Shown here: in pieces, positions 48,268 to 60,142 of the stretch
How positions within the stretch are numbered: the stretch's first letter is position 1
Layout: each line of letters opens with the position of its first letter
NCBI RefSeq assembly: GCF_000003815.2
Contig: NC_049979.1
Location: forward strand, 31,503,281 to 31,567,280
Length of the DNA: 64,000 bases
Reading direction: 5' to 3'
DNA from: Branchiostoma floridae
Lineage: Eukaryota > Chordata > Leptocardii > Amphioxiformes > Branchiostomatidae
Made by a program: the position numbers and the translations under genes
The notes under the pieces: model-generated
Told to the model about the DNA's origin: nothing
The model's database searches: none
The model's input: only the letters and a program-made list of their open reading frames with translations

Positions 48268-49307
48268 CTGGAGTTCGGCGACCTCATACCTCCATGAATA
48301 TTTAGAGCTTTTGTGAATTTCATTCAAATGACTTAACATTAACTTGATTTATGCATGGTGTTGTTCGCCATTGAATAACATACAGTACACATGTCACAAG
48401 TAAATGTCCCAGTTAAAATCATCAATTATTAGGTTATTTTGCATTTTTGCATAAATTATGCAAATACGTTCCTCATTTGCATATTTGATATCTGTATATG
48501 TTCCGCCGATTATAATTAATAAGTGTTACATTTATCGAAGTCCAGTTATTTCAAACAATGGAATTATACAATAATTATGCAATTTAAGTCCTTATTTGCA
48601 TAAAATGCATATCATTATGAACATCTTTGCCTAAGCCACCTGCATACCTAAAATGCAGTTAATCCGCCTTTCCTTTCTGAAGTTACCCTCTTTGGAGCGT
48701 CTCGACAAAAACGCCCCTTCAGTTCCACTATTGAATGTTAGGGGACTGAAACTTGCCCCACCTTGTCATGACGCTAAAATAAATATATCACCCAAATGTC
48801 AGGACCATACTACGTACGGGACAAGAGATACATTTATAAAACTGCTATGATAGATTATTTTCATTAATTATGAAAAAAATACTCCTTTTTTGCATAATTA
48901 TCATTTCATCTTGTACAGCATTATGTAAGGTACCTACATACCAAAAATCATGAAAATCCGTTGTTCCCTTCTTGAGTTATCCTCGTCAGAAGTTTTTTTG
49001 ACAAAAATGCCCCTGCTATACCAAAACTACACGCTAGGGGGGCAAGCTTACGTCATTTTTTCCAGAGCATAAGATCTATTTATTACTCAAAATTCTTGAC
49101 CATAGCATGTTCAGAACACCGAGATAGCAAAACCGTAAGTTTCGCTGCAATACCAGGGGCCCCAACTCCTACACACATACCAAATACCATTGTAGTCCAT
49201 CAAGATGTTCTTAAGTTATGATGACCACAAATATCTGGCAAGACAAACAGACAGACAGACACACACACACACGCACACAAAACTATACCTCTGTTTTTTC
49301 ATGGAGG
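48268..49307 (+). mobile_element. Element B copy 2, complete
   Basis: About 1,040 bp between a broken monomer (gtaataaccgtga / taataaggtgtacgatgcaa). The left part contains cctccatgaa (48,288) and the right terminus is ttcatggagg (49,298-49,307), forming a short inverted pair, with a possible TAA direct repeat at the junctions. A gacagacagacacacacaca microsatellite lies near the right end (49,240-49,278). Several tttgcataaattatgcaaat palindromes occur inside. I do not recognise the superfamily. The small ORF at 48,653-48,850 has no motif. Confidence 0.7.
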
Positions 49308-50530
49308 TAATAAGGTGTACGATGCAAGATTTGGAGAAAATCCTCTGTTTTTTTTTTGTTTTTTTTTCTAAAGCCCGTGTGTTTGTAAGAGCCGTATCTG
49401 TTATATCTTAAGTGCGAGGTTTGGAGAAAATGCTCTGTTTTTTCTTCAGCCTATGTGTTTGTTATAGCCGTGTCTGTAAAATGTTAAGTGTAGCGTTTGG
49501 ACATAATTTTTCTGTTATTTTCTTCTCTCAGAAACTGTGTGTTTCTAATAGCTATGTCTGTAAGATGTAAAATGTATGCTTTGTAGAAAATCCTCCGGGT
49601 CTTTTTTTTTAACCTACGTGTGGGTAAATGTCGTGTCTGTGATATATAAAGTACGAGGTTTAAAGAAAATCCTCTTTTTTTTCTCCGTGCCTGTGATTTT
49701 GTAATGGCCGTGTTTAAAAGCGTAAATTGTAAGCTTTGGAGGAAATCCTTCTTTTTCTCCGAGACCGTTTGTTTATAATAGCCATGTCTGTATAATGTTA
49801 AGTGTAGTGCATGGAGAAAATCCACAGCTGTTATTTTCTTGGAATCTGTGTGTTATAATATCCGTGTCTGTTAGATGGAAAGTGTAAAGTTTGGAGAAAA
49901 CCCTCTGTTTTCTCTTTGATTCTGTGTGTCTGCAATCGCCTTGTCTGTAAGATTAAAATTGGAATGTTAAAAAAAATACTCCTTTTTTCTCGGAATCCGT
50001 GTGTTTTTTTTTAAACCCGTGTCGGTAAGATTAAAAGTCTAACGATTGCATTAAATCCTCCGTATTTTCTAAAATCCTGTTTGTTTGTAAAATCCGTGTC
50101 TGTGGGATATATAATGCAAGGTTTTGGGAAAATTGTCAGCTTTTTCCTTAAAGCCGATGTGTTTGTAACAACCGTGTCTGTATTAATATGTTAAATGCAA
50201 GGTTTGGAGAAAATCCTCTGTTTTGTATTCGGAACCCTTGTGTTTGTAAAAGCCGTGTCTGTAAGATGTGAAGCGTAATATTTAAATAAAATCCTCGTCT
50301 TTTGGGGAACGTGTGTGTTTGGAAAAGCCGTGTCTGTAAAAGGTAAAGTGTTATGTTTGAATAAATCTTCCGTTTAGGGGGGAATCTGTGTGGTTTTTAA
50401 AACCCTTGTCTGTAAGATGTAAAGTTTAAGTTGTAATGAAAGTCATTTTTTTCTCAAAACATGTTTGCTTGTAAGAGCCGTGTCAGAAAGACGTAAAGTG
50501 TAAGGTTTTGGGAAAAATCCTCCTTTTTTA

Positions 50531-50630
50531 NNNNNNNNNNNNNNNNNNNNNNNNNNNNNNNNNNNNNNNNNNNNNNNNNNNNNNNNNNNNNNNNNNNNNN
50601 NNNNNNNNNNNNNNNNNNNNNNNNNNNNNN
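50531..50630. other. Assembly gap (100 N) inside the array
   Basis: Exactly 100 N, probably a placeholder. The array length here is not reliable. Confidence 1.
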
Positions 50631-52435
50631 AGCCGTGACCGTCAGATTAAAACAGTTAAGTATGAATGAAATACTATTTTTCCAGGGGAACTTATGTGTT
50701 TGTAAAAGCCGTGTCAGTAAGATGTTTGTTGAATTTTGATAGCCTTGTCTGTAAAATGTTAAGTGTAGTGTTTGGAAAAAATTCTCCGATTTTTTTTTCA
50801 GTCAGAAACTGTGTGTTTGTAATAGCTGTTTCTGTATGATGTAAAATGTATGCTTCGGAGAAAATCATCCGGGTCTTTTTCGGAGCCTATGTGTAGGTAA
50901 AAGCCGTGGCTGCAAGATGTAAAGTACAAGATTTGGAGAAAATCTTCTTTTTTTTTTCTCCGAGCCTGTGGGTTTGTAATGGCCGTGTCTAAAGTTTGTA
51001 GAAAACCCACTGTGTTTCTCATCGATCCTGTGTGTTTGTTATAGCCGTGTCTGTAAGATTAAAAGTGCAATGTTAAAAAAAAAATCCTCCGTTTTTTTTT
51101 TCGAAACCTGTTTCGTCTTTCAAACCCTTGTCTGCAAGATTAAAGGTCTAACGTTTGGTTTAAATCCTCCGTTTTTTTTTAAACCTGTTTGTTTGTAATA
51201 GCCGTGTGAGAAAGACATGAAGTTTAAGGTTTGGAGAAAATCCTCTGCTTTGTTTCAGGAACCTGTTTGTTTGTAAAAGTCGCGTCTGTAAGATGTAAAG
51301 TGTAATGTTTAAACAAAATCCTCCGTTTTTGGGGGAACCTGTGTGGGTTTTAAAACCCTTCTCTGTAAGATTTAAAGCATAATTTGTAATGAAAATCCTT
51401 TTGTTTCTCAAACAGGTTTGCTTTTAATAGCCGTGTCAGAAATACGTAAAGTGTAAAGTATATGGTTTTTGAAATATCCTACTTTTTTTTAACACGTGTG
51501 TTTGAAATAGCCGTGACTGTCAAATTAAAACATTTAAGAATGAATGAAATCCAATTTTTTTCAGGGGAACTTATGTGTTTTTAAGAGCCGTTTTTGTAAG
51601 ATGTTTGTTAAATTTTGTTTTTACCTTGGAACCTATGAGTTTGTTATAGCCGTATCTGTCCGATAAAAATGAAAGGTTTGGAGAAAGTCCACTGTTTTTT
51701 CTCTTTGATCCTGTGTGTTTGTTATAGCCGTGTCTGAAAGCAATATTGAAAAAACCCTCCGTTTTCTTTCTCGAAACCATTGCTTTCTAAATGCCGTGTC
51801 TTTAAGATTAAATATTAGGGTTAAATCCTCCGTTTTTTCTTAGTACCTGTGTATTTGTAAAAACGTGACAGTAAGATGTACGATGCAAGGTTTGGAGAAA
51901 GTCTTTTTTTCTCCGAGCCTGTGGGTTTGTAATGGCCGTGTCTGAAAGTGCCAATTGTAAGGTTGGAAGAAATCCTATTCTTTTCTCACATACTGTTCTT
52001 TTGTAATAGCCATGTCTGTTTAATGTTAAGTATAGTGTTTGGACAATTTCTTTTTTCTTCTCGGAATCTGTCTGTTTGTAATAAACGTGTCTGTAAAATG
52101 GAAAATGTAAAGTTTGAAGAAAACCCACTGTGTTTCTCTTTGATCATGTGTGTTTGTTAAAGCCGTGTCTTTAAGATTAAAAGAGCAATGTTAAAAAATC
52201 ATCCGTTTTTCTCGGAACTTTTTTTTCGGAACCTGTTTGGTCTTTCAAACCCTCGTCTGTAAGATTAAAAGTCTAACGTTTGGTTTAAATCCTCCGTTGT
52301 TTTTAAACCTCTGGTTTGTAATAACCGTATAAGAAAGATATCAAGTTTAAGGTTTGGAGAAAATCCTCTGTTTTGTTTCCGGAACCTGTGTGTTTGTAAA
52401 AGCCGCGTCTCTAAGATGTAAAGTGTGATGTTTAA

Positions 52436-53282
52436 CCCTGTCCAGACCGGGCTTTTTTGGGCTACCTGGGACGGGGGGTCTTTTGACCCACCCTTCGTAA
52501 TTTCAAAACGGTTTGGGTTACGATCACCAAATTTAGAGGGGATGATGTACTAGTAAATTTTTATATTTTCTGTAAGTTTGGTGTCAGTATGACGTAATAT
52601 GACGTAATTAAGACGTCATAATGTCATATTTTAGGCTAAAATCGTCTACATATGAAATTGCCGCTATACTTAAAGGTATTTAAAAAAAACGATGACTATA
52701 AAGGTTATCGTATTGTTGTCTAAGTCTGCCAAGTCTTTTGTTGCCAATGACGATGACACTGATGCCAATATGACGTCAGACAATGACGTCATTTGTCCGC
52801 CATCTTGGATCGACAAGCTTGAATTTTCTAAAATGCGATTTTTTCCACATATAACCCCAAAACCCAATGGAACTGGACTAGAAAGGTTCAAATGATTGTG
52901 TTCTGTAAGAAAATAACAGATTTTGACGGAATTTAAATTTAAAAAAAAACATGTATTTATCGTTGAAAATGGCATTGTCCGCAATCTTGGATTTTGACCC
53001 ATGACATCATCAAATTATCATAAATTGTGAATAATTAATTGGAAATGTAACTTAGAATTACACAGGATCTTAATGATATAGATAAACAAGTTTGGTTTAG
53101 AAATAAAACTATGAAATCCCATAATTCAAACTGAAATTAGTAAATTTGGTAAAATATGCCTGTCATAAACCCGTTGCGAAGGCAACAAAAATCACAAACA
53201 AATTTTTAGAAAAAGTCACCAAGTTTCGTAGTCCTAGCACACGTCGTTCGGCAGTTATACGACGCTCAAAGTCCAAAAATCA
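52436..53282 (+). mobile_element. TTAA MITE family C, copy 1, right end in gap
   Basis: Starts CCCTGTCCAGACCGGGCTTT after TTAA (52,432-52,435), related to copy 2. It contains TGACGTCA at 52,771 and 52,784 and CCGCCATCTTGG at 52,797-52,808. The last visible part (accaagtttcgtagtcctag, cagttatacgac) parallels the end of copy 2 shortly before its right terminus, so the missing end lies in the N run. Confidence 0.8.
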
Positions 53283-53518
53283 NNNNNNNNNNNNNNNNNN
53301 NNNNNNNNNNNNNNNNNNNNNNNNNNNNNNNNNNNNNNNNNNNNNNNNNNNNNNNNNNNNNNNNNNNNNNNNNNNNNNNNNNNNNNNNNNNNNNNNNNNN
53401 NNNNNNNNNNNNNNNNNNNNNNNNNNNNNNNNNNNNNNNNNNNNNNNNNNNNNNNNNNNNNNNNNNNNNNNNNNNNNNNNNNNNNNNNNNNNNNNNNNNN
53501 NNNNNNNNNNNNNNNNNN
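53283..53518. other. Assembly gap (236 N)
   Basis: N run that swallows the right end of MITE C copy 1 and probably about one monomer. Confidence 1.
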
Positions 53519-54419
53519 TTTTTTTTTTTTTTCTCAAAACATGTTTGCTTGTAAGAGCCGTGTCAGAAAGACGTAAAGTGTAAGGTTGGGAAAAATCATC
53601 CTTTTTTAAACTTGTGTGTTTGTAATAGCCCTGACCGTCAGATTAAAACAGTAAAGTATGAATGAAATCCTATTTTTTGTAGGGGAACTTGTGTGTTTGT
53701 AAAAGCCGTGTCTGTAAGATGTTTGTTGAATTTTTTTTTTTTTTTACCTTGGAACCTGTGAGTTCTTAATGGCCGTATCTGTACGATAAAAATGTAAGGT
53801 TTGGAGAAAGTCCACTTTTTTCCCTTTGATCCTGTGTGTTTGTTACAGCCGTGTCTGTGAGATTAGTAGTGCAATATTGAAAAAAAAATCCTCCGTTTAT
53901 TTTCTCGAAACCATTGTGTTCTTTGAATGCCGTGTCTGTAAGATTAAATATTAGGGTTAAATCCTCCATTTTTTTTCTTAGTACCTGTGTATTTGTAAAA
54001 ACCGTGACAGTAAGATTTACGATGCAAGGTTTGGAAAAAGTCTTTTTTTTTCCGAGCCTGTGGGTTTGTAATGGCCGTGTCTGAAAGTGTAAATTGTAAG
54101 GTTGGAAAATATCCTAATCTTTTCTCCCAGACTGTTCTTTTGTAATAGCCATGTCTGTTTAATGTTGAGTGTAGTGTTTGGACAAAATCCTTTTTTTTTT
54201 CTCGGAATCTGTGTGTTTGTAATATACGTGTCTGTAAAATGGAAAATGTAAAGTTTGAAGAAAACCCATTGTGTTTCTCTCTGATCCTGTGTGTATGTTA
54301 TAGCCGTGTCTTTAAGATTAAAAGTGCAATGTTAAATAAAAAAATCCTCCGTTTTTTCGGAACTTGTTTGGTATTTCAAACCCTTTTCTGTAAGACTAAA
54401 AGTCTAACGTTTGGTTTAA

Positions 54420-55366
54420 CCCTATTCAGACCGGGCTTTTTTGGTCATCCCTGGACCGGGGTTGGGGCTTTTGAGGCCCTCCACTTCTAAGTCTTATAAC
54501 TCTATCACGACGTGCTGTAGGGCCACCAAATTTTTAGGACGTAATGTCGGCATAATATCTAACAAGTTTTTGACGTTTGACGTTACGTTGACGTAAGATG
54601 ACGTAATTATGACGTCATCAATTTGATTATATTGGCCGGACCCATGAAAAAAGGGTATTCTCAGAAAAATTCAAGTTATGGTACGTAAATGTAACAACAA
54701 GTGCAGATAACAGAATAATAATGTTTATTACGACTTGCGTTGCCAATAGCAACATCAATGACGTCAAAATGACGTCATAAAATGACGTCATGCACATCTA
54801 AGATACGAGTTGGGCTCCGCCATATTATATCCACCACCTTGAATTTTTAAAAATCCTTTTTTTGCAAGAAATAATCACAAAGGGCAATGGAAATAGACTA
54901 AATTCATTCATTTAGATGGTTTTTGATGAAAAAACACCAGGTAGTTGCACATTTTATGGGACAATTAGCTTGTCATTCTTGACCTGGCCATACGGTCCGC
55001 CATCTTGGATTTTTGGCTGATGACGTCATCAAATTAGCATAATTTATGCATATATAATTATGAAAGATATGCTCAATAATATAAGTTTTATTTATGTAAC
55101 AAAATAGCAGTAATATAGCAAAAAAATGTGAAAAATACATTGTTAGAACCAAAAATAGTGATTTTTGGCAAAACTGCCTGTCAACAAACGGTACCCATGG
55201 CAACACGAAAAAATGGAAATTTTTTCAAACTTCGTAAAATTGTTGCCAACAATATTTTAGGAAAACTCACCAAATTTGGTGGCTCTAGCGTAAGCCGTTC
55301 TGGCGTTATAGGACATCGAAGTTGGCGCGGGCCTCAAAAGCCCCCCCCCCCCCGGTCTGAATAGGG
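54420..55366 (+). mobile_element. TTAA MITE family C, copy 2, complete
   Basis: The 947-bp element has perfect 16-bp inverted repeats (CCCTATTCAGACCGGG ... CCCGGTCTGAATAGGG) and intact TTAA at both sides (54,416-54,419; 55,367-55,370). The interrupted monomer gtttggtTTAAatcctccg is restored when the element is removed. It carries five TGACGTCA palindromes (54,610, 54,759, 54,770, 54,783, 55,021) and CCGCCATCTTGG at 54,997-55,008. It has no coding capacity. TTAA targets and CCC ends suggest a piggyBac-type non-autonomous element. Confidence 0.9.
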
Positions 55367-55539
55367 TTAAATCCTCCGTTTTATTAACCTGTGTGTTTGT
55401 AATAACCGTGTTAGAAAGATATCAAGTTTAAGGTTTGAATAAAATCCTTCGTTTGGGGGGGAACCTGTGTGGTTTTTAAAACCCGTGTTTCTAAGATCTA
55501 AAGTATAATTTGTAATGAAAAGCCTGTTTTTTTTCTCAA

Positions 55540-57750
55540 AACATGTTTGCTTTTAATAGCCGTGTAAAAAAGACGTTAAGTGTAAGGTTTGGGAATAATC
55601 CTCCTTTTTTTTAACCTGCGTGTTTGAAATAGCCGTGACCGTCAGATTAAAACAGTTAAGTATGAATGAAATGCTATTTTTTTCAGGGGAACTTGTGTGT
55701 TCGTAAAAGTCTTGCTGTAAGATGTTTGTTGAATTTTTATTTTTTTTACCTTGCAACCTGTGATTTTGTAAAAGCCGTATCTGTACGATAAAAAATTGTA
55801 AGGTTTGGAGAAAATCCACTGTTTTCCTCTTGAAGCCTGTGTGCTTGTAATAGCCGTGTCTGTAAGATTAAAAGTGCAATATCAAAAAAAAAATACTCCT
55901 TTTTTTCTCGGAACCTTTGCGGTTTTTTTTTAATAGCCGTGTCTGTAAGTTTAAATATTTGGGTTAAATCCTCCGTTTTTTTATCAGAACCTGTATATTT
56001 GTAAAAACCGTGACAATAAGGTGTATGATGCAAGATTTGGAGACAATCCTCTGTTTTTTATTAAGCCGGTGTGTTTGTACTAGCCGTGTCTGTAAGATGT
56101 TAAGTGCCAGGTTTTGAGAAAATGCTCTGTTTTTTTTCCAGCCTATGTGTTTGTTATAGCCCTGTCTGTAAAAATAAAATAGCAATGTTAAAAAAAAAAA
56201 ATTCTCCGTTTTTTCTCGAAACCTTCTTGGTTGTTCAGAACCTTGTTTGTAAAATCAAAAGTCAAATGTTTGGTTGAAATCCACCGTTTTTGTAAACCTG
56301 TGTGTTAGTAAGAACCATGTGAGAAAGATGTGAAGTTTAAGGTTTGGGGAAAATCCTCTGGTTTGTATTCGGAACCTGTGTCTTTGTAAAAGCCGTGTCT
56401 GTAAAATGTAAAGTGTACTGTTTGATTCATAATCCTCCGTTTTGGGGGGAACCTGTGTGGTTTTTAAAACCCTTGTCTCTAAGATGTAAAGTATAAGTTG
56501 TGATGAAAGTCCTTTTTTTCTCAAAACATGTTTGCCTGTAAGAGCCGTGTCAGAAAGACGTAAAGTGTAAGGTTTGGGAAAAATCCTCCTTTTTTTAACT
56601 TGTGTGTTTAATTGTTATAGCCGTGACCGTCAGATTGAAACAGTTAAATATAAATGTAATACTATTTTTTGGGGGGGAACTTGTGTGTTTGTAAAAGCCG
56701 TGTCTGTAAGATCTAAAGTATAATTTGTAATGAAAAGCCTTTTTTTTTTCTCAAAACATGTTTGCTTTTAATAGCCGTGTCAAAAAGACGTTAAGTGAAA
56801 GGTTTGGGAAAAATCCTCCTTTTTTTAACCTGCGTGTTTGAAATAGCCGTGACCATCAGATTACAACAGTTAAGTATGAATGAAATGCTATTCTTTTCAG
56901 GAGAACTTGTGTGTTTGTAAAAGCCTTGCTGTAAGATGTTTGTTGATTTTTTTAATTTTTTTTTACCTTGCAACCTGTGATTTTGTAAAAGCCGTATCTG
57001 TGCGATAAAAAAATGTAAGGTTTGGAGAAAATCCACTGTTTTCCTCTTGAAGCCTGTGTGCTTGTAATAGCCGTGTCAGTAAGATTAAAAGTACAATATA
57101 AAAAAAAAATACTCCGTTTTTTCTCGGAACCTCTGCGTTTTTTTTAATAGCCGTGTCTGTAAGTTTAAATATTATTTGGGTTAAATCCTCCGTTTTTTTC
57201 TCAGAACCTGTGTATTTGTAAAAACCGTGACAATAAGGTATATGATGCAAGATTTGGAGAAAACCTTCTGTTTTTTTTAAGCCGGTGTGTTTGTACTAGC
57301 CGTGTCTGTAAGATGTTAAGTGCCAGGTTTTGAGAAAATGCTCTGTTTTTTTTCCAGCCTATGTGTTTGTTATAGCCCTGTCTGTAAAAATAAAATAGCA
57401 ATGTTAAAAAAAAAAATTCTCCGTTTTTTCTCGAAACCTTCTTCGTTGTTCAAAACCTTGTTTGTAAGATCAAAAGTCAAATGTTTGGTTGAAATCCACC
57501 GTTTTTGTAAACCTGTGTGTTAGTAATAACCATGTGAGAAAGATGTGAAGTTTAAGGATTGGAGAAAATCCTCTGGTTTGTATTCGGAACTTGTGTGTTT
57601 GTAAAAGCCGTGTCTGAAAAATGTAAAGTGTACTGTTTGATTCATAATCCTCCGTTTTGGGGGGAACCTGTGTGGTTTTTAAAACCCTTGTCGCTAAGAT
57701 GTAAAGTATAAGTTGTGATGAAAGTCCTTTTTTTCTCAAAACATGTTTGC
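55540..57750 (+). repeat. Two adjacent higher-order units, 1,217-bp offset
   Basis: Monomers at 55,540-56,530 recur in the same order at about 56,755-57,750. The mark ccttgcaacctgtgattttg is at 55,749 and 56,966, and the gggttaaatcc mark at 55,961 and 57,178, both 1,217 bp apart. Similarity between these two higher-order units is clearly higher than between neighbouring monomers within a unit. Confidence 0.9.
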
Positions 57751-59170
57751 CTGTAAGAGCCGTGTCAGAAAGACGTAAAGTGTAAGGTTTGGGAAAAATC
57801 CTCCTTTTTTAACTCGGTGTTTAATTGTAATATCCGTGACTGTCAGATTAAAACAGTTAAGTATGAATGAAATACTATTTTTCAGGGGAACTTGTGTGTT
57901 GTAAAAAGCCGTGTTTGTAAGATGTTAAGTGTAGTGTTTAGACAAAATTCTCCGTTTTCTTCTCTCTTAAACTGTGTGTTTGCAATAGCTGTGTCTGTAA
58001 GATGTTAAATGTATGCTTCGAAGAAAATCCTCCTGGTCTTTTTCGGAGCCAATGTGTAGGTAAAAGCCGTGGCTGCAAGATGTAAAGTACAATGTTTGGA
58101 GAAAATCCTCCTTTTTTTCTCCGAGCCTGTGGGTTTGTAATGGACGTGTCTAAAGTTTGTAGAAAACCCACTGTGTTTCTCCTTGATCCTGTGTGTTTGT
58201 TATAGCCATGTCTGTAAGAGTAAAAGTGCAATGTTAAAAAAAAAATCCTCCGGTTTTTTTTTAACCTGTTTCGTCCTTCAAACACTTGTCTGCAAGATTA
58301 AAGGTCTAACGTTTGGTTTAAATTCTTCGATTTTTTTAACCTGTTTGTTTGTAATTACCGTGTGAGAAAGATATGAAGTTAAAGGTTTGGAGAAAATCCT
58401 CTGTTTGTTTCAGGAACCTGTGTGTTTGTAAAATCCGTGTCTGTAAGATGTAAAGTGTAATCTTTAAATAAAATCTTCCGTTTTTTGTGGAACCTGTGTG
58501 GTTTTTTAAACCATTGTCTGTAAGATTTAAAGCATAATTTGTAATGAAAATCCTTTTTTTTTCTCAAAACATGTTGCTTTTAATAGCCGTGTCAGAAAGA
58601 CGTTAAGTGTAAAGTGTAAGGTTTGGGAAAAATCCTACTTTGTTTTAAACATGTGTGTTTGAAATAGCCGTGACCGTCAGATTAAAACATTTAAGTATGA
58701 ATGGAATTCTTTTTTTTTCAGTGGAACTTGTGTGTTTTTAAAGGCCGTGTCTGTAAGATGTTTGTTGATTTTTTTTTTACCTTGGAACCTGTGAGTTTGT
58801 TATAGCCGTATCTGCACGATGAAATTGTAAGGTTTGGAGAAAGTCCACTGTTGATCCAGTGTGTTTGTTATAGTTGTGTCTGTAAGATTAAAAGTGCAAT
58901 ATTGAAAAAAAAAAATCCTCCGTTTTTTTTTTCTCGAAACCATTGCATTCTTTAAATGCCGTGTCTGTAAGATTAAATATTAGGGTTAAATCCTCAGTTT
59001 TTTTCTTAGTACCTGTGTATTTGTAAAAACCGTGACAGTAAGATGTACGATGCAAGGTTTGGAGAAAGTCTTTTTTGTCTCCGAGCCTGTGGTTTTGTAA
59101 TGGTCGTGTCTGAAAGTGTAAATTGTTAGGTTGGAAAAAATCCTATCCTTTTCTCCCAGACTGTTCTTAA

Positions 59171-60142
59171 CCCTCAAGCACCCGACCTTTTTTTGCGACT
59201 AAAATGACCGAGTGGGGTCCAAACGGACCCCAAAATGTTTTGTTCATAAAATCTCAGTACCATTTCTTATCGGCGATCATTGTATATACATTGCTTCGTC
59301 AATGTAAGAGGGGGATTTTGAGATGTTAAGATGTTGTTAAGTCCAACTCATTATCATAATTTATGCAAAAGTTCAGAAGGACCACGTTTTGAACTAAACC
59401 TATTCCGACCAGATAGGGGAATTTTGAGGCCCTCAGCAACATTTATGTCGCATAACTCATGAACGGCTAGAGCTAAAGCTACGAAACTTGTTCATTTATC
59501 ACAAAATATTGTTCGCAATAGTTTTTAGTCAATAAAATAAATTTATCATTTTTGGGGGTTGCCATGGCAACCATATTCTAACAGGCATTTTTTTGCCAAA
59601 ATTTGACAGTTTCAATTAAAACACGGTTTTCTTGGTAAACTACACCTGTTTTCTGACAACAATTAAATTCTATGAAATTCAATGTAATTTTCATGACTTA
59701 AAATTTATAATTTATGCTAATTTCATGACGTCATTGTTCAAAATCCAAGATGGCCGCCCTGATTAGGTAAATGACGTCATAATGTCGCCACATTACATGT
59801 TGATGACACAGAAATTTTTGTTAGGATTTATATTTACATTCTTATTATCGTCTAAAAGTTTGGTAGTCATACTATAAGTGGTTAAGGAGTTAGCCTCCAA
59901 AGTTTGTTTTAAAAACTGCACATTTTTGCTGGGGTCCGTTTGGACCCCAGAGGGACTGAACACAAACTTTCTTTATTATTTCCACATTATTGTACCAATC
60001 TTCACGAAAACTTAGGAGAAGGTATAAGACATATTGACTGACAAATTCACGGAATGACTTTTTCTTCAGATGAAAAATGTTCAAATGGCACTTCAAAATG
60101 TACGCCTGGGGTCCAAATGGACCCCACTCGGGTGTTTGAGGG
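59171..60142 (-). mobile_element. TTAA MITE family A, copy 3, complete
   Basis: The 972-bp element is bounded by TTAA (59,167-59,170; 60,143-60,146) with ends CCCTCAAGCACCCGACC and gagtgggg...actcgggtgtttgaggg. It is inverted relative to copy 1 and has no nested LINE, so it defines the intact family. Palindromes GGGGTCCAAACGGACCCC (59,216), GGGGTCCGTTTGGACCCC (59,931) and GGGGTCCAAATGGACCCC (60,108) lie near both ends and could form hairpins. TGACGTCA at 59,726 and 59,772; ccaagatggccgcc at 59,745. Confidence 0.9.

Noticed and set aside
38140-59000. TTAGGG strings (for example attagggttaaatcc) as telomeric repeats
   Set aside because: They occur once per particular monomer subtype and never in tandem, so they are part of the satellite sequence.
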